Positions 11,665 through 22,843 are shown, counted from the stretch's first letter. The stretch is 64,000 nucleotides of DNA from Polyangia bacterium (GCA_030424595.1 JAUHWG010000009.1:62001-126000); one strand, 5' to 3'. The notes: a model not told the origin generated them from the letters alone. Numbers and translations are program-made.

Positions 11665-11812
11665 GCGGTCTTGCGCGGGCTCTCGCTCGCGTTGCGCAGA
11701 GCTTCGCCGAGCTTCGCAGAGCCCTGGCGAGCCTCAGAGCTCGGCGTAGACGGTGAAGGGGCCCTCTCCCCGCGCTCGGCGGCGAGGCCCTTGAGGTGAC
11801 CGCCGAGGTCGA

Positions 11813-11818
11813 TAGACT
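11813..11818 (+). promoter_or_regulatory. Putative promoter of aroA (-10 element)
   Basis: TAGACT lies 6 bases before the aroA ATG and 16 bases after TTGAGG (11791-11796). If used, transcription would begin at or next to the start codon. This rests on motif match only. Confidence 0.4.
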
Positions 11819-11824
11819 GCGGTG

Positions 11825-13135
11825 ATGGCCAGCGCCGACAGCCTCGCTCTCCGCCCGATCCCCGCGCCCCTCGACGGCCGGGAGCTGCGACCTCCGGGCT
11901 CGAAGAGCCTGACGAACCGGGCCCTCCTCCTCGCGGGTCTGGCGAGCGGTCGCTCCACCCTCACGGGATGTCTCGAGTCGGAGGACACGGAGCTGATGCG
12001 GGCCGCGCTCGCCCGCCTGGGGGTCCCGTGCAGCGCGAGCGACGAGGGGCGCAGGGTCGTCGTCGACGGCGCCGGGGGGCCCTTTGTCTGCCTCGACGAG
12101 CCGACGACGCCGCTCGACGTCGGCACCGCCGGGACCGCCGCTCGCTTTCTCAGCGCGGCCCTTGCCGCCTCGCCGATCACCTCGCGGGTGGACGGCACGG
12201 CGCGGATGCGGGAGCGGCCGATGGCGGTGCTCCTCGACACCCTGGCGGCCCAAGGGGCGGAGCTTCGCTACGACGGCGAGGCGGGGGCGTTGCCGGTGAC
12301 CATCGTCGGCGCGGCCGGGGGTCTGCGCGGCGGCGAGATCCGTCTGCGACGACCGCCGAGCTCGCAGTTCATCTCGGCGCTGATCCTCGCGGCTCCGCTG
12401 GCGAGGGAGGCGACGACGATCATCCTAGGGGGCGGCACGCCAGCCCGCCCCTATGTCGACATGACCCTGGCGACGCTCGAGGCCTTCGGCGGTCGCGGAG
12501 CGTGGACGGGGGAGAACCGGATCACGGTCGAGCCGAGCCCCCTCGTCGGCCGCGACTACGCGATCGAGCCCGACGCCTCGGCGGCGAGCTACTTCCTCGC
12601 CCTCGCGGCGATCTCGGGCGGGGCCGTGACGATCCCCGATCTCGGGACCGCGAGCCTCCAGGGGGACGCCGGTTTTGTCGGCCTCCTGGAGCGGATGGGG
12701 GCGGTCGTCGAGCAGGGGCCGAACACCACACGGGTACGCTCCTGCGGCCGCCTGCGGGGGATCGAGGTCGACATGCGGGACATGCCGGACATGACCCTGA
12801 CGCTGGCGGTGGTCGCCCTCTACGCCGAGGGGAGGACCTCGATCTCGGGGGTCGAGATCCTCCGGCACCACGAGAGCGATCGCCTCGCCGCCGGCGCGAC
12901 CGAGCTGCGCAAGCTCGGGGCGACGGTCGTCGAAGAGGAGGGCGGCCTCGTGATCACGCCGCCCGCGGGGGGTCCCCGCCGCGGCGTGACGATCGACACC
13001 TACCTCGACCACCGGATGGCGATGGCCTTCGCCCTCGCCGGTGAGGTGCGGATCCTCGACCCCGGCTGCGTGCGCAAGACCTTCCCGAATTACTTCGAGG
13101 TCCTGGCCGGGCTGGGTATGGTCTGCGGGTTGTGA
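11825..13135 (+). CDS. aroA: 3-phosphoshikimate 1-carboxyvinyltransferase (EPSP synthase)
   Basis: Shikimate-pathway enzyme that joins phosphoenolpyruvate to shikimate 3-phosphate; cytoplasmic, about 436 aa. Family signatures are PPGSKSLTNRALLLAG near the N-terminus (phosphate binding), LDVGTAGTAARFL (about 98-110), RPPSSQFISALILAAPL, and a C-terminal RHHESDRL followed by DHRMAMAFALAG. The N-terminal GSKSxTNR and GTAGTAxRFL segments are complete. A GTG directly precedes the ATG; I chose the ATG. The 3' end overlaps the next gene as GTGA, so the two are likely co-transcribed. No other aro gene is nearby. Confidence 0.95.
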   Translation: MASADSLALRPIPAPLDGRELRPPGSKSLTNRALLLAGLASGRSTLTGCLESEDTELMRAALARLGVPCSASDEGRRVVVDGAGGPFVCLDEPTTPLDVGTAGTAARFLSAALAASPITSRVDGTARMRERPMAVLLDTLAAQGAELRYDGEAGALPVTIVGAAGGLRGGEIRLRRPPSSQFISALILAAPLAREATTIILGGGTPARPYVDMTLATLEAFGGRGAWTGENRITVEPSPLVGRDYAIEPDASAASYFLALAAISGGAVTIPDLGTASLQGDAGFVGLLERMGAVVEQGPNTTRVRSCGRLRGIEVDMRDMPDMTLTLAVVALYAEGRTSISGVEILRHHESDRLAAGATELRKLGATVVEEEGGLVITPPAGGPRRGVTIDTYLDHRMAMAFALAGEVRILDPGCVRKTFPNYFEVLAGLGMVCGL

Positions 13136-14457
13136 TTCGCGCAGGCCAGAAGCTCGAGCTGACGATCGACCGCGTGGGCCCCGACGGGGCTGGGCTCGCC
13201 TCCTTCGAGGGGGGCGAGGTCGTCGTCAGCGGCGCCTTCATCGGCGAGCGGGTCCGCGTCGTCGTCGACCACGTCGGCCAGCACCGCCGCTCCTTCGCGA
13301 CCGTCGAGGCGCTGCTCACGGCGCATCCCGGCCGGCGAAGTCCGCCCTGCGAGCGTCATCCAGGGCGCGGCGGGGAGTGCAGCGGCTGCGCCTGGCAGAC
13401 CCTCCACGAGGACGCCCAGCGGGCCGAGAAGCGGCGGCTGCTCGCGCAGGTCTACGGCCTCGAGGTGGACTCGATCCGGGCCCTCCCCGGCGGCGACTTC
13501 GGCTATCGCTGGTCGAGCAAGCGGGTCGTCGGCGGGGTCGCGGGGGCGCTGGTGCTCGGCTCCTACGTCAGCGGCAGCCATCGCCTCGCCGACATGACCG
13601 GCTGTCTCGTCGAGCATCCGGCGATCGCCGCGGCCGCCCACGAGCTCCTCGCCGTCGCCGATGAGCTCGGGACCGAGCCCTATCGCCCGGACGCCGGCGA
13701 GGGGGAGCCCGGCTCCGCCGGCCTCCGCTATGTCTGGCTGAAGACCGACGGCCGCTCGGTGCTCCTGACCCTGATCACCGGGGCGGCGGACGCCCGGGCC
13801 CTGCGGCCCCTCGCCGACCGCCTCGAGCTGCCGAGCGGCGTCGCCTGGAGCGTCCAGAGCGGCCAGGGCAACGCGATCCGCGGCGCGGCGATCGAGCTCT
13901 TGCGGGGGGAGCCGAGCCTCTCGCTGCGCCTCGCCGGGCGAGAGGTCGAGGTCGGCCCGCTGGGCTTCCTCCAGCCGAACCCGGCGGTGGCCGAGCTCGC
14001 CTATCGCGATCTGGTGCGGGATCACGAGGGGGATGCGCTGGCGGGCGAGCTGGCCCTCGACCTCTACGCCGGGGCCGGCGTGACGACCTCGCTCCTCCGC
14101 GCAGGCTTCGCTCGGGTGGTCCCGGTCGAGTCCTATCCCGAGAGCGCCCACGCGCTCGGCGTGGTCGCGCTCGGGGCCGCGGAATTTCTCGCCGGCTACG
14201 GCGGAGCGAGACCGGAGCTCGTGATCGCCAACCCGCCGCGGGCGGGCCTCGGAGCGGAGGTCTGCGCGCGCCTCGTCGCGCTCGCGGCTCCGCGGCTCCA
14301 GATCATGAGCTGCTCGCCGCGGACCCTCGCCCGTGACCTCGCCGCGCTCGAGGCGGGCGGCTACCGACGCGTCGCCCTGCGGGCCTACGACACCCTCCCT
14401 CAGACGCCCCACGTCGAGGTCATCGCCTGGCTAGGGCGCTCCCCCGCGGCCGCCTAG
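13132..14457 (+). CDS. TrmA/RlmD-family RNA (uracil-5-)-methyltransferase
   Basis: SAM-dependent 5-methyluridine RNA methyltransferase, 441 aa. The N-terminal TRAM domain (about 4-60) binds RNA. Cysteines C73, C82 and C85 (SPPCE...ECSGC) match the iron-sulfur ligands of RlmD-type enzymes, with a fourth expected near the cysteine of MTGC. The methyltransferase half shows LDLYAGAGVTTSLL (motif I), VIANPPRAGLG (about 364-374), and MSCSPRTLARDL, which carries the catalytic cysteine. It starts with GTG overlapping the aroA stop codon. Whether it modifies 23S rRNA (RlmD/RlmC) or tRNA cannot be decided here. Confidence 0.87.
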   Translation: MIRAGQKLELTIDRVGPDGAGLASFEGGEVVVSGAFIGERVRVVVDHVGQHRRSFATVEALLTAHPGRRSPPCERHPGRGGECSGCAWQTLHEDAQRAEKRRLLAQVYGLEVDSIRALPGGDFGYRWSSKRVVGGVAGALVLGSYVSGSHRLADMTGCLVEHPAIAAAAHELLAVADELGTEPYRPDAGEGEPGSAGLRYVWLKTDGRSVLLTLITGAADARALRPLADRLELPSGVAWSVQSGQGNAIRGAAIELLRGEPSLSLRLAGREVEVGPLGFLQPNPAVAELAYRDLVRDHEGDALAGELALDLYAGAGVTTSLLRAGFARVVPVESYPESAHALGVVALGAAEFLAGYGGARPELVIANPPRAGLGAEVCARLVALAAPRLQIMSCSPRTLARDLAALEAGGYRRVALRAYDTLPQTPHVEVIAWLGRSPAAA

Positions 14458-14490
14458 CGAGGGCGTCGAGTCACGGGCGACAGACCTTCT

Positions 14491-14510
14491 CCCTCCGCCG
14501 GGCGGAAGGG
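14491..14510. terminator. Hairpin between convergent genes
   Basis: TCCGCC-G-GGCGGA with flanking CCC/GGG forms a G+C-rich stem in the 71-base gap between two convergent genes. There is no T run, so an intrinsic terminator role is only plausible. Confidence 0.4.
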
Positions 14511-14528
14511 TGGCTTCACCACGGTCCC

Positions 14529-15191
14529 CTAGAGCGTTGTGTCGAGCCGATCGAGGAGCGCAGGCAGCTCGTCGAGACCGTCGATCAGCCACGTGGCGCC
14601 GGCCTCTCGCAGCTCCTGCGCGCCGCCCATCCCGTACGCCGCGCCGATCGTGCGGATGCCGTGGGCCGCGGCCCCGCGGACGTCGTAGGACCGGTCGCCG
14701 ACCATGACGGCGCGGTCCTCCGCCGCGAGCCCCAGGGCCCCCAGCGCGCGGCCGATGATCGTCGCCTTGGTGTCGTCGTGATGCTCCAGCGAGCTGCCGC
14801 AGATCGTCCGGAAGGCGCCGGTGATGCCGAACACGTCGAGGAGCCGGCGGGCGTAGACCTCCGGCTTGGAGGTCGCGAGGGCGAGGGGCCAGCGGTCGGC
14901 GAGGGCGTGGATCACCGGCGAGAGGTGGGGCATCGCGGCGGTCGTCGCCTCGGCGGTCTCGTCGTAGTGGGCGCGGAACATGGCGATGAAGCGCTCTGAC
15001 TGCGCCGGGTCATCGTCTCCCATGAGCCGCGGCGCGGTCTGGGCGAGGGGCGGACCGATGTAGGCGCGGGCCTCATCGCCGACGAGGAGCGGTCGGCCGA
15101 GACGTCCGAGGGCGTGGTTCATCGACGCCCGGACCGACGCCAATGAGTCGATGAGAACGCCGTCGAGATCGAATATGACCGCTCCGAGCAT
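14529..15191 (-). CDS. HAD-superfamily phosphatase, phosphoglycolate-phosphatase-like
   Basis: Haloacid dehalogenase hydrolase of 220 aa. Motif I is VIFDLDGVLIDS (5-16, nucleophile Asp8), motif II ATSKPE (Thr/Ser about 108), motif III lysine in HHDDTKATII, and motif IV MVGDRSYDVRGA. A helical cap lies between motifs I and II, as in Gph and PPase-type members (subclass I). The ATG at 15191 follows directly on the DxDGV motif, as in the family. In cells these enzymes remove phosphate from 2-phosphoglycolate or sugar phosphates; the true substrate is not evident. It is convergent with the aroA operon and divergent from boxC. Confidence 0.85.
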   Translation of the reverse strand: MLGAVIFDLDGVLIDSLASVRASMNHALGRLGRPLLVGDEARAYIGPPLAQTAPRLMGDDDPAQSERFIAMFRAHYDETAEATTAAMPHLSPVIHALADRWPLALATSKPEVYARRLLDVFGITGAFRTICGSSLEHHDDTKATIIGRALGALGLAAEDRAVMVGDRSYDVRGAAAHGIRTIGAAYGMGGAQELREAGATWLIDGLDELPALLDRLDTTL

Positions 15192-15485
15192 GGCCCCTGC
15201 ATCCTGCCCGAGACGGGCGCCAGCCGTACCTAGCGCCGAGAATGAGCATGTCTCGTATCGTGCGGATGCACACGCATTTCGCCCCGCCTCGGTGATCCCA
15301 TGAGACCGATCACGGCGCCGCTGGCAGATGTTCGCGTCGGCCGATCCTCGGCGTCGCGTTGATGATCGCCGCGGGCCTTTCGTGCGCCGGGAATCTCCAG
15401 CTTCGCGTGACTCTACAGCCGTGCGGGAACCCACGAGAGGACTTCGCCGCGAATGCTGCGGATGGCTGTTAGCTTTTTCGCTGGA

Positions 15486-17171
<1,686 letters not shown>

Positions 17172-17193
17172 CGAGAGCTAGCAGGAGTACGCA

Positions 17194-18618
17194 ATGCAGA
17201 GCACAACCGTCGATCTCAACGCCAAGATCCCGAACAACGTCGGCCTCGCCGACGACCCGAAGCTCCTGCGAGCCCTCGAGAAGTGGCTCCCGCGCTACCT
17301 CGAGTGGTGGCACGACATGGGCCCGACCGACTTCGAGGACAAGCCGGTCTTCCTCCGGACCGCGGTCTCGGTGAGCACCGACGGTTGGGCGCATTACGAT
17401 CACGTGCGGATGCCCGACTATCGCTGGGGCATCTTCCTAAACCCCCGCGAGGAGGAGAGCGAGATCCGCTGCGGTGACGACGCGGGCAAGCCGGCGTGGC
17501 ACGAGATCCCCGGCGAGCACCGCAACGCCCTGCGGCGGATCATCGTCACCCAGGCCGACACGGAGCCGGCGAGCGTCGAGCAGCAGCGGATGCTCGGGCA
17601 CATGGCCCCGAGCCTCTACGACCTGCGCAACCTCTTCCAGGTCAACGTCGAGGAGGGCCGCCACCTCTGGGCGATGGTCTACCTCCTCCACAAGTACTTC
17701 GGCCGCGACGGCCGTGACGAGGCAGACGAGCTCCTCGAGCGCCGCTCCGGCGACGTCGACAAGCCGCGGATCCTGGGCGCGTTCAACCAGCCCTGCGACC
17801 ACTGGCTGAGCTTCTTCGCCTTCACGATGTTCACCGACCGTGACGGCAAGTACCAGCTCGCGGCGCTCGCCCAGAGCGGCTTCGATCCGCTCGCGCGGAC
17901 GACCGAGTTCATGCTCACCGAGGAGGCCCACCACCTCTTCGTCGGCGAGACCGGCCTCGACCGGATCATCAAGCGCTCCGCCGAGCTCGAGCAGATCGAT
18001 CCCAACGGCGACATCCGCAACCAGGGCGGGATCGACTTCGATCTCATCCAGCGGACGATCAACTACTGGTTCACCTACTCGCTCGACCTCTTCGGCGGCG
18101 AGATCTCGTCGAACGCGGCGGACTTCTTCGCCGCCGGCCTCAAGGGCCGCTACCGCGAGGATCGCCTCGACGAGCACCGGGCGCTGGGCCAGGAGTACCG
18201 GCTCAACGTCGTCGACGGCGGCAAGCTGACCGAGCGCGACGTGCCGCTGCGCAACGCGATGAACGAAGTCCTCCGCGACTCCTACGTCAAGGACTGCGAG
18301 CGGGCGCTGCGTAAGTGGAACCGTACGCTCGAGGCCGCTGGCTCGAAGACCCGCTTGACCCTGCCGAGCCGCCGCTTCCACCGGCACCAGGGGATCTACA
18401 CCGATCACTTCTTCAACCCCGAGGGTCAGCTGATCACCGCCGACCAGTGGGAGGCGAACAAGCACCGCTGGGTCCTGACCCCCGCCGACAACGACTACCT
18501 GCTCTCGATCATGAAGCCGGTGTACGAGCCCGGGAAGTTCGCCAACTGGATCGCCGCGCCGACCCGCGGGATCGACGGACAGCCGCTCGACTTCGAGTAC
18601 GTCAAGCTCCACGACTAG
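17194..18618 (+). CDS. boxB: Benzoyl-CoA 2,3-epoxidase (oxygenase) subunit BoxB
   Basis: Diiron oxygenase component that converts benzoyl-CoA to its 2,3-epoxide using O2 and electrons from BoxA. The 474-aa length fits the family. Carboxylate and histidine ligands typical of the four-helix diiron core are visible: Glu124 (ADTEPASVEQ), EEGRH (153-157) and TEEAHH (242-247), with a further Asp expected near 215. A ribosome-binding site AGGAG lies 7 bases before the ATG. It is downstream of boxC, and a hairpin terminator follows at 18664-18692. Identification is by strong overall resemblance to BoxB. Confidence 0.94.
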   Translation: MQSTTVDLNAKIPNNVGLADDPKLLRALEKWLPRYLEWWHDMGPTDFEDKPVFLRTAVSVSTDGWAHYDHVRMPDYRWGIFLNPREEESEIRCGDDAGKPAWHEIPGEHRNALRRIIVTQADTEPASVEQQRMLGHMAPSLYDLRNLFQVNVEEGRHLWAMVYLLHKYFGRDGRDEADELLERRSGDVDKPRILGAFNQPCDHWLSFFAFTMFTDRDGKYQLAALAQSGFDPLARTTEFMLTEEAHHLFVGETGLDRIIKRSAELEQIDPNGDIRNQGGIDFDLIQRTINYWFTYSLDLFGGEISSNAADFFAAGLKGRYREDRLDEHRALGQEYRLNVVDGGKLTERDVPLRNAMNEVLRDSYVKDCERALRKWNRTLEAAGSKTRLTLPSRRFHRHQGIYTDHFFNPEGQLITADQWEANKHRWVLTPADNDYLLSIMKPVYEPGKFANWIAAPTRGIDGQPLDFEYVKLHD

Positions 18619-18663
18619 GTAGAGCTCGCGAGACGAGACGGCGGCCCAGGCCGTCGGTGATGA

Positions 18664-18692
18664 GGGGGCCTTCACGGGCCCCTTCTTCGTTC
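18664..18692 (+). terminator. Terminator of the boxCB operon
   Basis: GGGGCC (18665-18670), loop TTCACG, then GGCCCC (18677-18682), followed by a T-rich TTCTTCGTTCTC. It is placed about 45 bases after the boxB stop codon. Confidence 0.7.
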
Positions 18693-18815
18693 TCATCCTG
18701 TTCACCGGCTCAGCCGCAGCCTCTGACGCTCGTCGCGGCTCAAGACGGGTTCCATGGCTCCTCGGGCGCAGCGTCGGTTGACAGGCCTCCGGGCTTGGGG
18801 CGACGCTGAGCGGTG

Positions 18816-19073
18816 ATGCGCAGGCTCTTCAGCTCCACCCCCGCGTTTGTCTTCGCCGGCCTCTTGGGCCTCGCCTTCGGCGCCTGCAAGGGTGGCGGCA
18901 GCAACAACCCCGGCACGGTCTCCTCGGTCTCTGGATCGTCCGCCTGCCCGCGCCAGGTCCCGCGCAACGGAGCGTCCTGTCCCCGCGGTCAGGTCGACTT
19001 CTGCGTCTACAAGGCGAGCGGCGGAGACTTCGCCTGCACCTGCGGCGGCACCTGGACCTGCGCGCGAAAGTAG
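18816..19073 (+). CDS. Small cysteine-rich lipoprotein
   Basis: An 85-aa exported protein with a lipoprotein signal (GLLGLAFGAC, Cys at about 24), a Gly/Asn/Ser linker, then a compact domain with six cysteines (ACPRQ, SCPRG, FCVY, FACTCGG, TWTCARK). The paired cysteines suggest a disulfide-stabilised surface protein. I do not recognise the family, but the PxxGxxC...C pattern recurs in myxobacterial lipoproteins. A GTG precedes the ATG. A tandem repeat array begins about 70 bases after its stop codon. Confidence 0.6.
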   Translation: MRRLFSSTPAFVFAGLLGLAFGACKGGGSNNPGTVSSVSGSSACPRQVPRNGASCPRGQVDFCVYKASGGDFACTCGGTWTCARK

Positions 19074-19140
19074 ACAAAGCCGCGCTCGGGACCTCGGCCC
19101 GGCCGCTCGAGGTCTCGGCTCAGCCGCTCGGGTTCTCGGG

Positions 19141-19205
19141 TCGGGGACTCGGGTCGGGGACTCGGGTCGGGGACTCGGGTCGGGGACTCGGGTCGGGGAC
19201 TCGGG
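19141..19205. repeat. 13-bp tandem repeat array
   Basis: Five consecutive copies of TCGGGGACTCGGG, preceded by diverged copies from about 19082 (CTCGG-rich) and followed by TCGGC. A second low-complexity stretch, a CCAGCG/CCTGCA hexamer array, lies at about 19281-19339. Together they fill most of the 390-base gap 19074-19466; I see no gene there. Confidence 0.85.
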
Positions 19206-19466
19206 TCGGCTGCTCGGCTCGGCTCGCTGCGCAGCCCAGGGCTGACCCAGGGTGCGCCGCGTCGCGGTGATGCTTCGCCCACCAGCGCCAGCGCCAGCGC
19301 CTGCGCCTGCACCTGCGCCAGCGCCTGCACCTGCACCTTCGCTCGCAGTCCGCTTTGCTGAGGAGAGGTCGCGCCGACAGGTCTCCGTGCTCAGGGACGA
19401 GAGCTCTCGCGAGCGCTCCTGGCCGGTGAGCAGGGCTCGTCTGAGCTTGCGCCGAGGTCGGCGGCG

Positions 19467-20120
19467 TTGGACCCTTGGCGGGTGCCTACAGAGCCCCCCG
19501 CGAACACCCCTAGACCCGCGGAGCTGCCGGCTGGAGCGGGTGTTTCACTGCGGATCGGCGAGCGCTGGGAGGGCCACGTCGAGGGCGTGATCGCCGAGGT
19601 CGAGCCTCTCGCGTCCGCCGCTGCGGGGACCGATGAGCGGCGGACGAGCTCGAGGATCCTCCTCTCGACCCCTGATGGAGCGCGCGAGCTGCTCCTGGTC
19701 CTGCCGCGGGGCGTCGACGCTCCGGTCGCGGTCGGCGAGCGGATCGAGGCGCACACGGAGTCGCGAGTCCTCGGCATTCACCCGCTCACCGACCTCTGGA
19801 TCCGCGCCGGCGGAGAGCTCCGCCTCGCCTCCTCGGACAGCGGCGACCCGGCGATCGCGAATGGCTGGGAGATCGGCGCGCCCCAGCCCGCCGAAGCGCC
19901 GCCGCCTAAGGCGAACGGGATGGCCACGCGGGTCGATCAGGCGGTTCTCTTCCGCCGCGGTGAGGTGCTCGGCGCGGTCGGGGGGAACCTCTGGCGATGC
20001 CTCTACACCGCCGAAGGGCCGTGGTGGATCACCGGTCACGCGGTCGCCTGGGGCCCGGGAAACCTGCCGCCGGACGCGAGCTCGTACTTTCGCTACGCGC
20101 TTGTCCGCGGGGCCAGGTAG
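19467..20120 (+). CDS. Hypothetical protein
   Basis: An open frame of about 217 aa with normal codon bias and amphipathic composition, so probably real. I do not recognise it. There is no signal peptide. The middle has beta-strand-like segments (RILLSTPDGARELLLVLP, GERIEAHTESRVLGIHPL) and the C-terminal part is Trp- and Gly-rich (GGNLWRCLYTAEGPWWITG). The start is uncertain: TTG at 19467 or GTG at 19482, with no ATG and no clear ribosome-binding site. It stands alone between repeat-rich intergenic regions. Confidence 0.55.
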   Translation: MDPWRVPTEPPANTPRPAELPAGAGVSLRIGERWEGHVEGVIAEVEPLASAAAGTDERRTSSRILLSTPDGARELLLVLPRGVDAPVAVGERIEAHTESRVLGIHPLTDLWIRAGGELRLASSDSGDPAIANGWEIGAPQPAEAPPPKANGMATRVDQAVLFRRGEVLGAVGGNLWRCLYTAEGPWWITGHAVAWGPGNLPPDASSYFRYALVRGAR

Positions 20121-20310
20121 CGCGGTCGACATCTTGTTCTGTTTTCTTCTTTTTTGGGGGGGGTCGGCGAGCGGTCGGCGAGCGGTCATCGTTCGCTCAT
20201 CGGCCGCTGGCGAGCGGAGCCTCCGCAGCCTGGCCGGGGGGCGAAGGCCGGCGGCGTGAAGGAGCGCCGCCAACCTTCGCCGAGGTCATCACCATCGTCG
20301 TCGGCGCCGA

Positions 20311-20331
20311 GGGCCCTCAGCCCTCAGCCCT
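20311..20331. repeat. 7-bp tandem repeat over a stop codon
   Basis: Three head-to-tail CCCTCAG-type units. One of them supplies the TCA that is the TGA stop codon of the minus-strand gene 20324-21367. Confidence 0.6.
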
Positions 20332-21367
20332 CAGCCATCGGCGCTTCGGCGAGCCCGGCGAGCGAGGGCGCCAGGTAGTCGCCCAGGCTGACCGCGGCGC
20401 TGTAGCGCTGGCGGCGAACATGGGCTCCGGCGCAGCCGAGGAGCGCCTCCCACCGCTGACCCCAGAGCTCCGCGTTGATCCCGTCGGTGTGGGTCTGGAG
20501 GAGGAGGACGTCGAGGCCCGCGAGCCCCCGCGGGAGCCACTCGACCTCGGGGCAGAGCTCCCCCTTGGCGCGGTACTTGGCGTAAAAACCCTCGAGCTTG
20601 CGGCGGTCGCCGGTGCGGGCCTCCTCGAGATCGGAGAGGACGACGAGGGTTGTCCTCGCCGGAGAGCCGATCACCGGCGGCAGGTCGGCGACCTTGGCGA
20701 AGAAGGCGAGGAGCGAGGTCCCCGGCTTGGGCGTGTAGTCCCTGGCCTCCCGGGCCCAGGCGTCGATCCGCTGGGAGCGGGCGTCCACGAGCTCCTTGCG
20801 TCGTCGGGCGGACTCGTCGCTCATCGATGATGCGCGGGTCTCCAGGGCCTCCTCTAGCCGCTCGTAGCAGTGCTGCTCGAAGAGCGAGCGGGGCTGGCAG
20901 TCCGGGGCGCAGGGGAGGGGCGGGACCGTCGCGGTGGGCAGGCGGCTCGCCAGCTCCATCGGCATGTCCGGGGTCGAGGAGCGATCGCTGCGGTCCGAGA
21001 TCAGCAGGATCCCGGCGGCGATGTCGAGCGGTAGGGACTTGCTGTGGTCGACGACCGCGTCGAACTGCTCGTCGGAGACCTCGCGGTTCGAGGGGCTTCG
21101 GTCGACCCCGAAGAGGATCGTGTGCTGGGCTGTTGTGCTGCCGGCAGGGGCGTCGCCTGCCTGGGCGCTGCCCGACGATCCATCGCCGCCCCCCAGGCTG
21201 ACGTCGATCGTCCGGAAGTCCCGGTGCAGTCGTTGGACGCAGGGCGGGCGCCACTCGCCGTCCTCGGCGGCCGCCTGCGGCTCGCTCTGCCAGAGGGTGA
21301 GGGCGCCGACGCCGAGGGCGGCGATCAAAAAGCCCGAGGCGGTCGCGATGATCCCCCCGGCGTTCAT
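20324..21367 (-). CDS. Membrane-anchored protein with von Willebrand A-like fold
   Basis: A 347-aa protein with one N-terminal helix (about 4-26, GGIIATASGFLIAALGVGAL) and a large soluble part. TILFGVDRSPSNREV resembles a MIDAS start (DxSxS), then ILLISDRSDRS and TTLVVLSDLEEA are strand-Asp segments in the spacing of a vWA or similar Rossmann-like domain. Homology was not tested, so this is inference. The start codon overlaps the stop of the upstream membrane protein as ATGA, so the two are translated together and probably act together at the membrane. Confidence 0.6.
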   Translation of the reverse strand: MNAGGIIATASGFLIAALGVGALTLWQSEPQAAAEDGEWRPPCVQRLHRDFRTIDVSLGGGDGSSGSAQAGDAPAGSTTAQHTILFGVDRSPSNREVSDEQFDAVVDHSKSLPLDIAAGILLISDRSDRSSTPDMPMELASRLPTATVPPLPCAPDCQPRSLFEQHCYERLEEALETRASSMSDESARRRKELVDARSQRIDAWAREARDYTPKPGTSLLAFFAKVADLPPVIGSPARTTLVVLSDLEEARTGDRRKLEGFYAKYRAKGELCPEVEWLPRGLAGLDVLLLQTHTDGINAELWGQRWEALLGCAGAHVRRQRYSAAVSLGDYLAPSLAGLAEAPMAEG

Positions 21368-22515
21368 CGTCCACCCCCGATCGGCGCCGGCAGGGCGCTG
21401 TACTCGGCGTCCGCGACCGTGCGCGGGGGAGCCTGGGGGGTCGCTCTGTCGCCTTCGGCGGCGAAGACCACGGGCGGCGCCTCGGGATCGTCGTGACCGA
21501 GGAGGAGCGCGACCATCTCGTGCAGCGACGACCAGATCGTCGAGATGAGGCCGATGGCCGCGACCGCGAGGAGCATCGGCAGGCCGAGGGCGAGGGCGAC
21601 GGCCCAGACGAGCCCGGTGAGGAGCATCCGCGGCAGGGCGGTCAGCGTGCGCAGGAGGCCGAAGCGGGTCAAGAAAGGATCGGCGGCGCGGACCAGGAGC
21701 CCGCCGGTGTGGGCGACCACCCAGGGGATCGCCAGGCCGAAGCCGATAAAGACGATGTTGGAGGTCGTGACGGCGGCGCCGGTGATCCCCTGCTCTGCGA
21801 GGAGGAGGCCGCGGGCGAGGGCGAGGGCGGCGTCAAACGCCGAGGCGAGGCCGAGGACGAAGTAGCGGACGGGCGAGCGAGCGCCCTCGCTGCCGAGGCG
21901 ATCGACGACCCCGAGCCAGAGCTCGAGGAGCACCTTGAAGACGGCGACCGCGAGATAGAAGGACCACTCGACCGCCTCCGGGGAGATCAGCGAGAGGAGC
22001 TCAAAGCGGTAGGGCGGCTCCGGGAAGACGTCCCGGAGGAGCAGCGTCGTCAGGACGACGTCGAGCGTCGCCAGGCAGCAGCCGGCGACCAGGGCGAGAC
22101 GTTCACCTGTCTTGAGGGACTGACTACCGTCGTCAGGGCTCTTGGGAGCGTCGGGCCAGAGCCGGGCGAGCAGGGCCTGGACCTGCTCGCCGATGGCGAC
22201 GAGGCTCCGCCGCCAGCCCCCCTCCCAGCGCCCGCGGAGGCGGCCGAGGAGCGCGTCGAAGAGCAGCACCCCCGCGGCGATGACGACCGCAGCGCCGATG
22301 AGACGCGGGGTCGTCGTCGGCTCTGGGCTCCAGAGGGCGCTTGCGATCGCGGTGAGCGAGGCGAGGCTGAGGGCGAGGATCAGGGTCCGGGTCCGCCGGG
22401 CGAGGCGCTCCCGTCGGGCGCCCCCGCCGGGCGGTGAGGTGTTGCTTCGGGGTTGAGCGTGGGGATCGGGGCCAGACCGGGGACGGTCGGGCGGAGAAGA
22501 TGGATCTGTGGACAT
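21364..22515 (-). CDS. Polytopic membrane protein
   Basis: A 383-aa integral membrane protein I cannot assign. It has a Pro/Ser/Arg-rich cytoplasmic N-terminus (1-45), two hydrophobic helices at about 50-95, a soluble loop, and at least six more helices from about 145 to 350, ending in a short acidic tail. The start at 22515 is set by a GGAGG seven bases upstream; a longer frame up to 22662 has no such site. It overlaps the downstream vWA-like gene by ATGA. No motif suggests transport or catalysis. Confidence 0.65.
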   Translation of the reverse strand: MSTDPSSPPDRPRSGPDPHAQPRSNTSPPGGGARRERLARRTRTLILALSLASLTAIASALWSPEPTTTPRLIGAAVVIAAGVLLFDALLGRLRGRWEGGWRRSLVAIGEQVQALLARLWPDAPKSPDDGSQSLKTGERLALVAGCCLATLDVVLTTLLLRDVFPEPPYRFELLSLISPEAVEWSFYLAVAVFKVLLELWLGVVDRLGSEGARSPVRYFVLGLASAFDAALALARGLLLAEQGITGAAVTTSNIVFIGFGLAIPWVVAHTGGLLVRAADPFLTRFGLLRTLTALPRMLLTGLVWAVALALGLPMLLAVAAIGLISTIWSSLHEMVALLLGHDDPEAPPVVFAAEGDRATPQAPPRTVADAEYSALPAPIGGGR

Positions 22516-22770
22516 GACGGGCCTCCGTCGGTCGACGAAGGAGCCGGTGACACGACCTGAGGTCGGCGCGATCGACCTGAGTCGCGGCGGACCTACGGCC
22601 GACCGCATAGCGAGCTGTGCGAGTGAGCGACGCCCGCCGCATTGGCGAGCGATGGATCTCACGCGCGAGCCCTAGGCGGAGATTCCGGCGTCGCGATCTT
22701 TTCTTTCTTGCCTCCTCCATCCGGCACACCTCCGCGCCGAGGACGCGGTTCCAGGCGTTGGGCGGTCGCT

Positions 22771-22799
22771 TGACAAGGTCGGAGAGTGAGCCTAGCCTT
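22771..22799 (+). promoter_or_regulatory. Sigma-70-like promoter of the Abi gene
   Basis: TTGACA (22771-22776), a 17-base spacer and TAGCCT (22794-22799). It would start transcription near 22806, about 60 bases before the chosen ATG. The rest of the gap 22516-22865 has no gene that I can see. Confidence 0.6.
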
Positions 22800-22843
22800 C
22801 TTCCCAACAACACCCGCCACACGTAGCCTTCCTTAATGGAAGT